In this document: piece by piece, positions 49,700-60,049 of the stretch
Numbering within the stretch: the first letter of the stretch is position 1
How the letters are laid out: each line of letters starts with the position of its first letter
DNA from: Scleromitrula shiraiana
Lineage: Eukaryota; Ascomycota; Leotiomycetes; Helotiales; Sclerotiniaceae
DNA: 64,000 nucleotides
Reading direction: 5' to 3'
Assembly: GCA_028455995.1 (NCBI GenBank)
Contig: JABELC010000004.1
Span: forward strand, 2,604,001 to 2,668,000
Made by a program: the position numbers and the translations under genes
The notes under the pieces: model-generated
What the model saw: only the letters and a program-made list of their open reading frames with translations
Databases searched by the model: none
Told to the model about the DNA's origin: nothing

Positions 49700-50434
49700 A
49701 CGGGTGTCGTTTGTGTTGCAGCATTATTCTGACTCTTTTTGGTAATTCGCTACCAAGTGTATTATATGGATATAGATGGAATTTCCAGGGAGTTCTAATA
49801 ACATGACCCCGACGTGGAATAACAAATGGCCACCGCGATACCCTGCGGCTAAGGCGGCATATCTCATTATATGCTGGGATTTTTGAGCCCTTTTAGGCTC
49901 GCAAAATATAGCTCCCAAAAGACGTACCTACACTCCCAGCATTGAGAAATGGATACGCTTCTCGGATCCTACCGATCAAGAGCCACTTAACTTAGATCTT
50001 GTCGAATCATAATGGGCCTCGTCTGAGATTTTTGTCGATCAGAGCCCTGCTCACCAATTGTCTACACGTGTGAGAAGTTGGTGGCGGTGTTGTATTTAGG
50101 TTTTAAATTGGATCTGAATTTTGATTCTAACAGATGAATATCTGAAATCTTTGATTCACTAATGTATAACTCAAGAAGATTCAACATTAATTTTCTACGG
50201 CTATCCACACTTGCGAGCTGTAGAATTGATAAGTTCAAAATCTACCTGTACCTGTACTACAGACCACCCGTACATGTATGAGATAAAAGGCATCGAATTT
50301 GCGAAATAAAAAACTAAACCCTCCAAGAACCTAAACAGCAAAACACTCAGAGTCCGAAACCAAAAAAAGAATTCTCAAAAGATCATTTTTCCAGACAACA
50401 TATCATTGAGTCGACGACCTATCAACTTGTCAAC
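49700..50434. other. Intergenic
   Basis: Unique sequence between the regulator pseudogene and the small membrane protein. The last about 110 bases are A-rich and resemble a 5' leader. Confidence 0.5.
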
Positions 50435-50854
50435 ATGCAAAATAATCCAACCTACAACGTCGCTTCAGACAACACCAAAACTCCACCCACTTCCCCCACA
50501 ATCAAAGATGTCCTCAAATCCAACTCCAAATATATCTATTTGGTTGTTCTGAGCATTTTTGGGGGAACTTTGCTGTGCTTGCCCTTCATCCACCTTGTAC
50601 GCATGCTCTTTGGGCTTGGAGCATTGGTCGATCAAGCTATAAACCTGGCTTTCGTTGGTTCAACTGTCTTTCTTGGGTTCCATCTCGCTATGAATTTTTA
50701 TACTAGTCATAAGAAATCTAGTTCTGCTCGCAAGGAACCGGCAATCGAGAGGAAGAGCGTGCCCGCGTATGTGAAGAGAGAGGGAGAGGGAGAGGGAGAG
50801 GGAGAGGGAGAGGGAGAGGGAGAAGGAGATTTAGTTTGTGCGATGATGTCTTAA
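50435..50854 (+). CDS. Small membrane protein with Gly-Glu repeat tail
   Basis: A single exon of 139 aa starting at a clear ATG after an A-rich leader. Residues 1-35 are polar (Thr/Pro/Asn). Two hydrophobic segments follow, about 33-57 (YLVVLSIFGGTLLCLPFIHLV) and about 65-88 (ALVDQAINLAFVGSTVFLGFHL), separated by a short loop, so it is probably a two-pass membrane protein. The tail is basic and then becomes eight Gly-Glu dipeptides encoded by a GGGAGA microsatellite (about 50779-50824), which should vary in length between strains. I recognise no family. The intact frame with two well-formed helices favours a real gene, but it could be lineage-specific. Confidence 0.5.
   Translation: MQNNPTYNVASDNTKTPPTSPTIKDVLKSNSKYIYLVVLSIFGGTLLCLPFIHLVRMLFGLGALVDQAINLAFVGSTVFLGFHLAMNFYTSHKKSSSARKEPAIERKSVPAYVKREGEGEGEGEGEGEGEGDLVCAMMS
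50779..50826 (+). repeat. (GGGAGA)n coding microsatellite
   Basis: Hexamer array inside the small membrane protein gene; each unit encodes Gly-Glu, so copy-number change keeps the frame. Confidence 0.9.
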
Positions 50855-53620
50855 ATGGGTCTTTTTACTACTAGGGGTTTTTTATTTGTCTTTTGTTTAC
50901 GGTTACTTTTACAAAAAAGGTATGGATAGATTGGTTTGCGGGTTTACAGACGAAGGAACGCGAAGCTACTGCGTCATTCGGATTGTGGGATGGAAGCTGT
51001 CGCAAGCTCGCTCAGGATAAGGGGTTTAAATGCTCCATTGAGAGTGGATAATGTTCCGCATTACTATTCAACTTGTCTTGAACTCTTAAACTAAAAGCAA
51101 TCTATAATACACAAACAAGAAAAGTGAACTCTGCTAAGAGCTACCACTATATCCATGTAGTGAAATTCGACTCCATTCTATCCAACTTGCATACCAAACT
51201 CTCTACTTCTATGATGAAAATGTATGGATACGTCAGATAAATTTTATATGGTTACATTATATTGCTATATCAGCATTTCTAATATTTTGACACTGCCATA
51301 TCCCTAGAGCCCGAATGAACTGTCTTCTAAGATCTCATGATTTGCGGCCCATTCGCCTTCGTAGCAATAATCCAATTGCCCAGCCGACACAAGATTTGAG
51401 TTAAGAAGCATACTAGAATATGATGCTCGCAGAATAATGTCTGGACTTCCAGTGAAATTCGGACAAGAATCAAGAAACGATATCAAAGTTTCTCAAGACA
51501 CAACCTATGTCTCGAAAGTATATTGGAAGTTGATAAGTTCGCTCCCCAAAAGGATCAAATAATTGCATAAAATAATAGAGCAAATAGCATCAATCTCAGA
51601 ATCCCAATATGTCAATCAACTCAACTCTACACATTTACCCCCTTTTAAATGGAAGACTGACATCGCATTCTATATTAAAGCAAATTTAATTGAAAATAAA
51701 ACCAATCTAATCAATCTTGGTTGTCTTGGCCGATCTAATGCAATCTATTTGAGAATGACAGCTTGACTTTCACCGTCTATCAGACGATTTTTAGCATTAG
51801 ATAAAATAAAGATCCCTGATTGGAAAATTTGTCCCAAAGGATCATCCAATGCAATGCTACGGTAGTAGTAGTAGTTCGACCCTGCAGCGGCAAAGGCGTT
51901 CAGGTACCGATAGGCTACAAACAACAGCATATCAAGTACACATGTACCAACAAAGGAAACCGACGAAACAAACGCCCTCGCAAAGGATGAAACACAAATT
52001 CTTCGTGACTCCATTACTCACTTCCCTGTGTATAGAATCCGGATAACCATGTCGAGATGGGATCATGGAAGGAACCTGGCCTGAAAGGAAGATCTGAACA
52101 TTAGAACTCCACGTCTAAAATTAAATTTACAGTTTGAAACCTCTGTTACAAGTTTATAGGAAAGTGACAATGCCATCCATATAGTCCACAAAAAGAATCA
52201 AAAAAGCTTCTCTTATCCGATACTGTAGGATTATATAAAGTGGAGTTGCTTTTTATATGGACCCGGTACCGAATTTATGGATATATAGTTCCGCTTGAGT
52301 AAGCATAAATCACAGGGGGTCTTCCGGGTTTGGAATTTTCTTCCTCTTCCCCTAATTAAATCGACAATCATCACTCTAATTATCCCAGCATATTTCACTT
52401 TGACTCTCCTCTCCCTGTATTTATACTCCACACAGTTTCCTTGCAAGGAATAATGCTCTAGGATCATGATATGTGCCAGTGCACGGAGAAACTTCAAGGT
52501 TGGGTTGAATTGATTTTTAAGCTTCTTCCCCTTCCCGAATTCAATCTTTGAATAGTTGAGTTGATTCACAAAGATAAACGCGGGCTTTCCCTGATCCCAA
52601 TCTGTGCAAAACTACAATGAAAACTTACTCTATGTAAATCTAATTCCAAGTGGAGAGTGCAATTCATACATTCGAAGTCCGACCTATGGTCTATCTGGGA
52701 CTACCTCCGTGTTTATCAACAGACCCTATAATTTGTACTTTCTTGTTTTTTGATGAGAGAGAGAGTCAGAGGGAGAGGGGGGAGGGGGGAGGGGCTGAAC
52801 GGGTCGGTTTGATGGGGGTGAGGGGTGATGAGGATGATGAATGAGTTTTCAATCAATGAGATTTTTGTTCTTTGTATTTAATATGTATTCTACTATTGTG
52901 GGAAGTAAATTTTCTTATTCCTAAAAGATAACAAATCTACTTCATATTTCAAATAACTATGGATATTAAATGTATATATTCGAGATTGTGGAAGATAACC
53001 TCTTGTTGGCGAAAAGAGGTTATAATATTTTTACCAACTAAAAATCAAATAAACAACCAATCCATAATTATAACAATAACATATCCTATTAGAACATAAA
53101 CTAATACCGCTCATTAAATTATAAAATAATCAAAAATAACTCCAAGTCATAAATATCTAATCCTCCTACAACTAAAAAACATCAACTTCAATCATGATAT
53201 AACCTACCAAATTTTATTCTATAATATAATTCAAAATACCACAAATCAAATCACATCTCCTCATCTCACCTAATCCACTCCATCCCTCATTCATTCATTC
53301 ATTCATTCATCATCATTCACAACACATCTCTACCTTCATCTCTACCGCGCTCTAAGTTCGTGCTTTGATTTCCTATAGTAGTTACTAAATAAATAGCTAA
53401 TTGCAGGTTCTAAATATACTTCGATTCTTTGTCAAGAATATTCATATTCTGTTCTGTTCTGTTCTATTCTGTCCTATTCTATCCTATTCAGTTCTGCCCA
53501 TGTTTTCCCCCTAAAAATATCACAATGTTTTCCTGGTGTACGAGTAAGATGGCATGGAATATCTAGCTAGTATAGGATTAGCGAGTAGCGGGACTGCAGA
53601 CGAAATGGCTGTGGCTGTGG

Positions 53621-53705
53621 ATGTGGATATGGATATGGATATGGATATGGATATGGATATGGATATGGATATGGATATGGATATGGATATGGATATGGAT
53701 ATATA
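53621..53705. repeat. (GGATAT)n hexamer array
   Basis: About fourteen near-perfect copies, preceded by GTGGAT/GTGGCT variants. Confidence 0.95.
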
Positions 53706-54167
53706 TCAAGATATTTAAATCAAGTATAATGGTGTGGTGTGTATTGGCGTGGATTGATATTTGTTTAGGAGATTAGTATATTACCCACGTCTTGATGGAG
53801 GACTCGGAGGTAGATGGTAGATGGTAGATGGTATTTATAGAGAGAGATGCGTTTGGGTATGAGGAGAAATATCCGAGATCATACGGACGAATAAAAAATT
53901 CCGGTTCTTTGCGAGGTATCGAGTGATAAAATCCTCATATCACATCGTTCAATATAAATTATATGTTAGACGCAAGTAGGAGATTGGTTGTATGAGAACG
54001 TATATATTGAGTAGTTTAGCTATTCTATTTTCAACAGTTTGGTAGATATGTATATATGTATCCCCAAATCAAATCTGCTGAAAATATATTTATACAAGAA
54101 TATCCTCACACAAGAACAACTCGCTTTCCTATCCCTCGCTCTCTCTCTCTTACCCCCTATTAAGAAA

Positions 54168-54297
54168 AACAAAACAAAAGAAAACAAAAGAAAACAAAAG
54201 AAAACAAAAGAAAACAAAAGAAAACAAAAGAAAACGAAAGAAAATGAAAGAAAAGAAATGAAAAGAAATGAAAGAAATGAAAAGAAATAAAAGAAAG
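54168..54297. repeat. (AAAACAAAAG)n decamer array
   Basis: Decamer copies decay into GAAAGAAAT-type units; purine-dominated. Confidence 0.9.
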
Positions 54298-54340
54298 ACT
54301 CAAAACCAATCTCCTCTCAACCTCAACCTTAACCTCAACC

Positions 54341-54545
54341 TCTCAGCTACTTTCATCTCACTCAACCCCCCCCCCCCCCCCCCCCCCCCCTAAAACTTGA
54401 GCGTAACACCCGCCGTACCCACAACCGCCCCCTTAACCGTACCACTCTCTCAGCTACTTTCATCTCACTCAACCGCCCCCTTAAAGCCTAAGTGTAACAC
54501 CTGCAGTGCCAACAACCGCACGCTTAACCGCACCACTTCCCAAAA
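54341..54545 (-). repeat. Tandem duplication of pectate lyase 3' end
   Basis: Two adjacent units share TCTCAGCTACTTTCATCTCA then CTCAACC at 54341-54367 and 54448-54474, followed by a C-rich linker and a copy of the gene's last codons. The inner unit holds the real end (AVVGTAGVTLRL and stop at 54481). The outer unit reads GTVKGAVVGTAGVTLKF and its own TAG at 54390-54392 on the minus strand. The coding parts are offset by 91 bp and the non-coding parts by 107 bp because the outer C-run has grown. Confidence 0.8.
54366..54390. repeat. Poly-C tract
   Basis: 25 consecutive C residues within the outer unit of the pectate lyase tail duplication; the inner unit has only about five. Confidence 0.9.
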
Positions 54546-55669
54546 GCGCATACTTATATGGCAACGAGCTCGCCTTCAATGTACCCGCCTTGGCGGCATT
54601 GCTTGCGGAACCAAAATCATTACCATTAGCCACGGCAAATCCAGCATCAGTGGAGTAGAGGGGTTTCTTGGAGTTAACGAAAACGTTCGATTCGACGAGG
54701 AGTTGGGCGCCGAGGCGGGTGTTGGCTCCGTCGGCCACGGCGTTGAAATAGTTGTTGATTATGTGGACGGTTCCGAAGCGGACGGAGGGGCCGCGGGAGT
54801 TGATGTTTTGCCAGAAGCTGTGGTGGGGGGAAAGAATGCGTTAGTGGGATTTTGGGTTAGGGGAGGGGGGGAAAGGGAGGGGGAGGGAGACGAACTTGTT
54901 GGCGAAGGTTACGTGGAGGTGTCCGGTGTCTTCGGCGCCGTTGGCGTCAGAGTGACCGACGAGAGATGCTTTCCAGTGGTCGTGGAGGAAAGAGTTGGAG
55001 AGGGTGACATAGTCAGATGCGTGGCTTACGTCGAAGAGACCATCGTAGTAGTCTTTGTCGTGGTTTTGGTTGGATGAGAGATCTACGTGATCAACCCAGA
55101 CGTTCTTGGAGTGTTCTGTTTAAGCAATATTAGTATATATGCCCTGCCAAATTGTATGCGTCGATAGGAAGTAACGTACGAATTCCAATGGCATCACCGT
55201 TGCCCGCAAGAACCTCTTTGATGGCAATGTTACGGATGATGACGTTGGATTTATCTTTGACGAGCCTATCAATTTGTTAGTATGTTGACGAATATATTTG
55301 TATTACGGGAATGTCGTACAATCCAAACCCGGTGAGGACTACTGAGGAGCCAACACCGATAATTGTGGTATCGCTAGCAACCTGAACTTGATTTGCAGTC
55401 TGCTTGATGGGGCCCTTAACCACAACCACAGTCTTTCCTGCGGTTGCAGCCTTGGTGAATTGAGCATATGTAGAAACAGTTGTAGTGGCACCACCAGCAC
55501 CTCCCTTAGTGCCACCATTCGCGCTTGCATATCCAATGTTACAAGCATCGGTGATGGCAGCACGCTTGGCAATTGCCGCGCGATTAACGAGATTCTCAGT
55601 TCGGGATGGTGCTGGTGCAGCAGCGGCGAGAGTGGTCAAAAGACCTGCGGTAAAGATGGAGAACTTCAT
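54481..55669 (-). CDS. Secreted pectate lyase (polysaccharide lyase family 1)
   Basis: Four exons, 55669-55320, 55265-55180, 55115-54896 and 54817-54481, give 330 aa with all phases agreeing. Residues 1-18 are a signal peptide (MKFSIFTAGLLTTLAAAA), with a propeptide-like stretch ending near KR. Parallel beta-helix motifs follow: GVGSSVVLTGFGLLVKDKSN, VWVDHVDLSS with the calcium-site aspartates, then HDHWKASLVGHSD, and the catalytic SRGPSVRFG (Arg232 in R-x-P-x-x-R). The enzyme cleaves polygalacturonate by beta-elimination outside the cell and is a plant cell-wall degrader. Introns have GTACG or GTTCG donors; the last is short and pyrimidine-rich. The 3' end is tandemly duplicated downstream. 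A TATA box lies upstream. Confidence 0.93.
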
Positions 55670-56780
55670 AGTGAATGTGTGTTTAAACGAAAGTTGGAGA
55701 TCTGCTTAAAAGGAGAAGAAAGATTGTAGGCAAAAGAATGTGCTTTGTGGAAAGAATGAAAGTGTTGTTGATGAAGGAAATATCGTGAGATTCTTGGGAC
55801 TATCCTTCAGCTTTATAGATAATTTGACGCTGACATTATTCTTTGAGGACGAATCGCCAAGGACTCATTTAAATCCCAATCCATATTGTTGGCAAGCCAT
55901 ACTCTAAGCAAATCGGATAATACTCGCGATTTCATGATCTCTCCATGGGATGACTAGAATATTGGGTAAACTCCTAGGCGAAAGATGCCCTCGCGCTGGC
56001 TAGCTAACCCCCACTCGTCAAAAAAGGAGTATGGGCTATGGAAGTCCAAGACGGATGGTACGTACTCCCCAGACTCTAGAATGCCAACAATCTTCCGAGT
56101 CCAACGCCGCGAAATTGACAACAATGCAATTCTTGAAAGGCCAAGAAGAAACACCCTGTGAATGGTGAAAATTTTCTGAGCGATTTCTTGTGATAGTTTT
56201 GTTTGCATAGAAGCCAAGATGCTGAGGGCGCCACTCGCTGCAAATATACATACCTACTCTTGAATTATGGAAGAAGCCAAGCCGGCACTCGCTTTGAATT
56301 GACATTATTGTGTAGCCATGCATAAGCGTCTATACACACATTTCATTACACGCCACAAAAAAAGTCGTGAATGTTTGACATCTCGTTGGCGAGGATATGG
56401 CAGTGTTGGTTGCTAAATCCCATAATAGAAACGCAGGAAAGAAAATTTCGGGGGGGTACAGATACCAAGAACTGCCAAGCATAGCATGACCTTTCATATC
56501 CCTCAGACAGATTAGATTCAACTATTTATCGATTGTTTCATTGTATCCATAACCATCCAATAGCAATAAGCGAAGCAATTGGAACAAGGTTAACGCTGTC
56601 ATGTACCCCAGACCTTGAGTTTCAAACATCAAATGAATTCAATGGCGCCTTGGCCAAAAAAATATCCGAATTTGGCAGTGATGCAATTTTTGCTAGTAAA
56701 TACGAATACAGATTTGGGTTGTAGTACGATATATATAGCATAATCCGTACCAAAAAACAATAAACTATCAAGATTGCTCA
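55670..56780. other. Intergenic between pectate lyase and SGNH hydrolase
   Basis: Pectate lyase promoter (TATA box at 55811-55817) and 3' flank of the SGNH gene. Short frames at 55954-56323 on the minus strand show no recognisable motif. Confidence 0.55.
55811..55817 (-). promoter_or_regulatory. TATA box of pectate lyase gene
   Basis: TATAAAG on the minus strand, about 145 nt upstream of the start codon. Motif match only. Confidence 0.4.
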
Positions 56781-57479
56781 TTATTGAAGCCCAAGTTTTT
56801 GCACCAACCAATCATCCCATATCTCATAACCAGATCTGTTTAGGTGAACATGATCCTCAAGGTGCTCATCGAGATTTATAATTGGTGCAGGTAACCATTC
56901 AACCCGGGGAAATCCAGATACTAACCTCTCCAAATCCTCATTACTCTTGTCCACATCTGCCAGAACCACATCTTTCTTATGAAATATAGCTGTTACCACA
57001 ATTCTCGCATGAGAAAAAGTCCTCCTCAGTGCCTCTAAGTGAAGGGCAAATTGATACAATTGCTTCTCGGATAGACTTCGACCGCGTTTCGTCAAATCGT
57101 TTGAACCAAGGTTGATGATCACTGTTTGAATATTCGACTGTGACTTTAATCTCTCAAGAAGACCTCTTTCCATGCGATAAAGCACATTTGGAATGGTATC
57201 ACCGCCGACGCCTGCATTAAATATTTGTGGCTTCAATCCTAGCTTGAGATCGTGGCCGGTAGTCTTGAAACGTTCTAGCATGCTTGTACCTATAAGTACG
57301 ATGTTGTAACGATCTGAGGTCGCATTTTCGAGCTCGGGAAAATGTGTCTCAAGGCAGGTCTCTTCTGATCTTTTCTTCCATTTCGAATTTTCTTTGATTA
57401 GATTGTCGAGATCTATGTCGGAAATATCTAACAAAGATGATGAGTTGTTGGGCTGCGGAGTCTCGAGTGTAGATGGCAT
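56781..57479 (-). CDS. SGNH/GDSL-type hydrolase
   Basis: Single exon, 232 aa, starting at ATG 57479. The four SGNH blocks can be read in order: block I NIVLIGTSMLERF with the nucleophile Ser66 in a GTS context instead of GDS; block II FNAGVGGDTI with the oxyanion Gly; block III INLGSNDL with Asn127; and block V DHVHLNRSGY with Asp209 and His212 completing the triad. The fold and spacing resemble PAF-acetylhydrolase-like esterases. There is no signal peptide; the first 50 residues are polar, so the enzyme is probably intracellular. It should hydrolyse an ester, but the substrate cannot be deduced. Confidence 0.85.
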   Translation of the reverse strand: MPSTLETPQPNNSSSLLDISDIDLDNLIKENSKWKKRSEETCLETHFPELENATSDRYNIVLIGTSMLERFKTTGHDLKLGLKPQIFNAGVGGDTIPNVLYRMERGLLERLKSQSNIQTVIINLGSNDLTKRGRSLSEKQLYQFALHLEALRRTFSHARIVVTAIFHKKDVVLADVDKSNEDLERLVSGFPRVEWLPAPIINLDEHLEDHVHLNRSGYEIWDDWLVQKLGLQ

Positions 57480-58437
57480 GATGGAAAAACTAGGAGCATA
57501 AAGTGATGAAGATTGGAGATGAACAGAATGTATGAATTTGATTAGATTGAAGCTTAATATGTAAAACTTTAATTGACGTTGCTGCGCACTTGAAAAATTC
57601 CAGTGCTGCGGCCGGGGAATGAGTCAACCGGGAGAATCCTTGAAGCCCCAACAGCCCATGCCAAGCCCTATGCCAAAAAACTGTAATTGCAATGAAATGG
57701 CTCCATTAAATTGCGAGAGTACCGTCCTACACTTGCTCTACTAAACTAAAGAAGACTGCCTCTGTGTCTTTTCATAATATCAGGCAGGTAGAGCAGTATC
57801 TCGAGCGCTGTGCCGAAGATTAGACTAGTGTAAAAACATCCAATTGACATAAGGAATAGCCAAGAGATATGCTCTTCTATCGGACAATATAAAGACAATT
57901 ATCCGTTTGCTTCAATCACTTGAGGTGTAGCACCCGGATACATATAAGCTTCAAATCTCATGTCCAGGTCCATAGCAATGCAATTGACATCTTTGGATTC
58001 AACGTAGCAGGTTAAGTAAGCTGTGCTGCGAGACGAGGGCTCGGGCTGGTTGGGGCTTGTACATGATATTATTTTCTTCCTTATCTGCCATAAAATTAGC
58101 AGTTGTTGACACCCTGGTTTTCCACATTGAAATGAATGCAGTTATATGATTGAGGAGAATGTTTGATCTGGTGTCAATAAACAAGATTCGCATGAACGGG
58201 GGAGGTTGATGATACCTTATTTGGTAATTGAGAAGGGATCGTCAAACTTACAAAGCGTTAGGTTATACAGAAAGAATGTGTAGTGATTTATATGATATCC
58301 AAAAACCACCTTTGCTCTGTTTTTGAAACATGTTTTTAGCATAAAGTTTTAGAATAGGATGAGAAGCTACAACTCCATTGAAAGGAATGGTGATTTCTTG
58401 TTAATTCTTTCCAATTCAGAATTAATTGGTACGTATT
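57480..58437. other. Intergenic
   Basis: Upstream DNA of the SGNH gene and 3' flank of the dehydrogenase. Nothing recognisable. Confidence 0.55.
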
Positions 58438-59401
58438 CTAGAACTTCTCTGCAGCAGGTCGCATATCCAACTCATGCGTCCACAAAACGGGCTCCTGCTC
58501 ACTCAACCACAAATAGGTTTTTCCCACCTACATAGTGGGTAGTAAGTGATTTTGTCAATGAAAAGGAAGGTGCAAGCAACTTACCGCATCTGCGCTCATA
58601 CTCTTTCCAATCCTCTGATCCTCTCCATCCTTATCCTCAATCCTCCCATTCGCAATTGTATGCACAACATGTATACCTTTAGCACTCATCTCTCTCGCCA
58701 AAGCCTGAGCCAATTGTCTCACACTTGATCTTGAGGCTCCATATGATGCATATTCGGCACTGGCTCTCAATGCTCCGAGTGTCCCGGTGAATATAATAGT
58801 TCCCTTCTTTTTGCCTGTTTTCTCGAGTGGCTCTTATCCATGATGGTCAAACATCAATTTGAGAGATTCTTGAGCGAAGGTAAACGCACCACCCACGTAG
58901 GTCTCGAGCGATTCGGTAAACTCCTCGCGAGTTTCTGTCATGAATGGTTTCTTGGATGAATGTTTGATAGAGAAAACGGAGAGGGTTAGAGGGAGGTTGG
59001 CAAATGATGAATGTTTTCGGATAGACTCGAAGGTTTGGGTTAAAGAGGACGCTTCAGTAGAAGTTGGAAATGTCTCGATTATAGAATCTGGGGAAGCCTC
59101 CAGCAATTTGGAGCGAATCGAGTCGAGGGAATCTTTATTCCGAGCCAGGAGGGCAACGGCCATGCTGGGACAAACTTTAATACATAAAGTATTTCAAATA
59201 CTCGAGTAGAATCTTAATGTTTCACTTACTTTCCATGATTGGGATGAGATAGTATACGAGCAATTCCGGTTCCCTGGAAGTCGTTAATGGAGAATGATCA
59301 AAGTATCATCCACACTGCTGCTAACAATGTGTGTATGAAATACAAAATCTTACAGTGTTCGGGCCAGCTCCGATGAGTATTGCTAAACCGCGAGGAGGCA
59401 T
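58438..59401 (-). pseudogene. Short-chain dehydrogenase/reductase with one in-frame stop
   Basis: Four exons, 59401-59354, 59273-59230, 59164-58585 and 58527-58438, join in phase to 253 sense codons with one internal TAA at codon 141 (58834-58836). The cofactor motif is GAGPNTGTGIA near the N-terminus, and the active-site helix reads YASYGASRSSVRQLAQALA, a YxxxR version where most SDRs have YxxxK. The C-terminus (VGKTYLWLSEQEPVLWTHEL) is also conserved. All splice sites are good and the frame continues unchanged past the TAA (EPLEKTGKKKGTIIFTGTLG), so a single point change appears to be the only lesion. This is a recent null allele, a sequencing error, or less likely readthrough. Probably an NAD(P)-dependent oxidoreductase of unknown substrate. 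Confidence 0.75.
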
Positions 59402-60049
59402 TTTGCTTGCTATGGGTGTTCAAATTGGTGTAAAATGATCGGATGGCTTGACTGATATATCTGAGACAAGAAGTCCTCAATATTTGCCTTGTGATGAATC
59501 GATCAGCTTAAAATATGTGTAGGATAAAAAGTTTGTGATATACAATTCATCGAATGCTAATCCAGATGATATGGTTTATATTCATAGGATGAGTTGAAGT
59601 TTCAAATACCCCAACATCTACTATGTACTTATCAGCTAGTCTATGACGTGCCGTCCCTTCCCCAGCCGGGAGAACCCCGGATGTTCATTCCCATTTCGTT
59701 TGTCCGAAGTCCGAGCTCACATCTTCATTTCCTTTTCTTGATTCACCAGAGCAAACATAGCACAATAAGCGATTCTCGATTCTGTTCTACTTATTGATTC
59801 CATTATTAAACTTCTATAAAAACTATTACGCAGATATGTTTATGGCTGGATATCTCTAATGAAAACTCCGTGCATCCGAGTCTCAAGGAGACAGATCACT
59901 CAATAGTACCTACACCATCTCAGGGAATGGATTGATTGACCAATATACCGTATGTTAGATGAGCAGAGAGAGAGAGAGAATATATTCAATACAAAATACG
60001 CCGCAAACACCTCTTATATCCCGTATTACCGTACGCCCCCAGAATTACT
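59402..60049. other. Intergenic
   Basis: Upstream DNA of the dehydrogenase and 3' flank of the membrane protein gene; unique sequence with a short GA tract near 59964-59978. Confidence 0.55.

Larger units (their letters stand above)
50855..54338. other. Long intergenic region upstream of the duplicated pectate lyase tail
   Basis: 3.5 kb without a supported gene, strongly AT-rich in 52860-53500. It contains (CATT)n near 53290-53311, the hexamer array at 53621-53705 and the AAAACAAAAG array at 54168-54290. A minus-strand ATG frame at 51745-52014 (89 codons) is possible but unrecognised. Confidence 0.55.

Noticed and set aside
54397..55077. 226-codon plus-strand ORF
   Set aside because: Antisense to pectate lyase; Val/Gly-rich product is a strand artefact.
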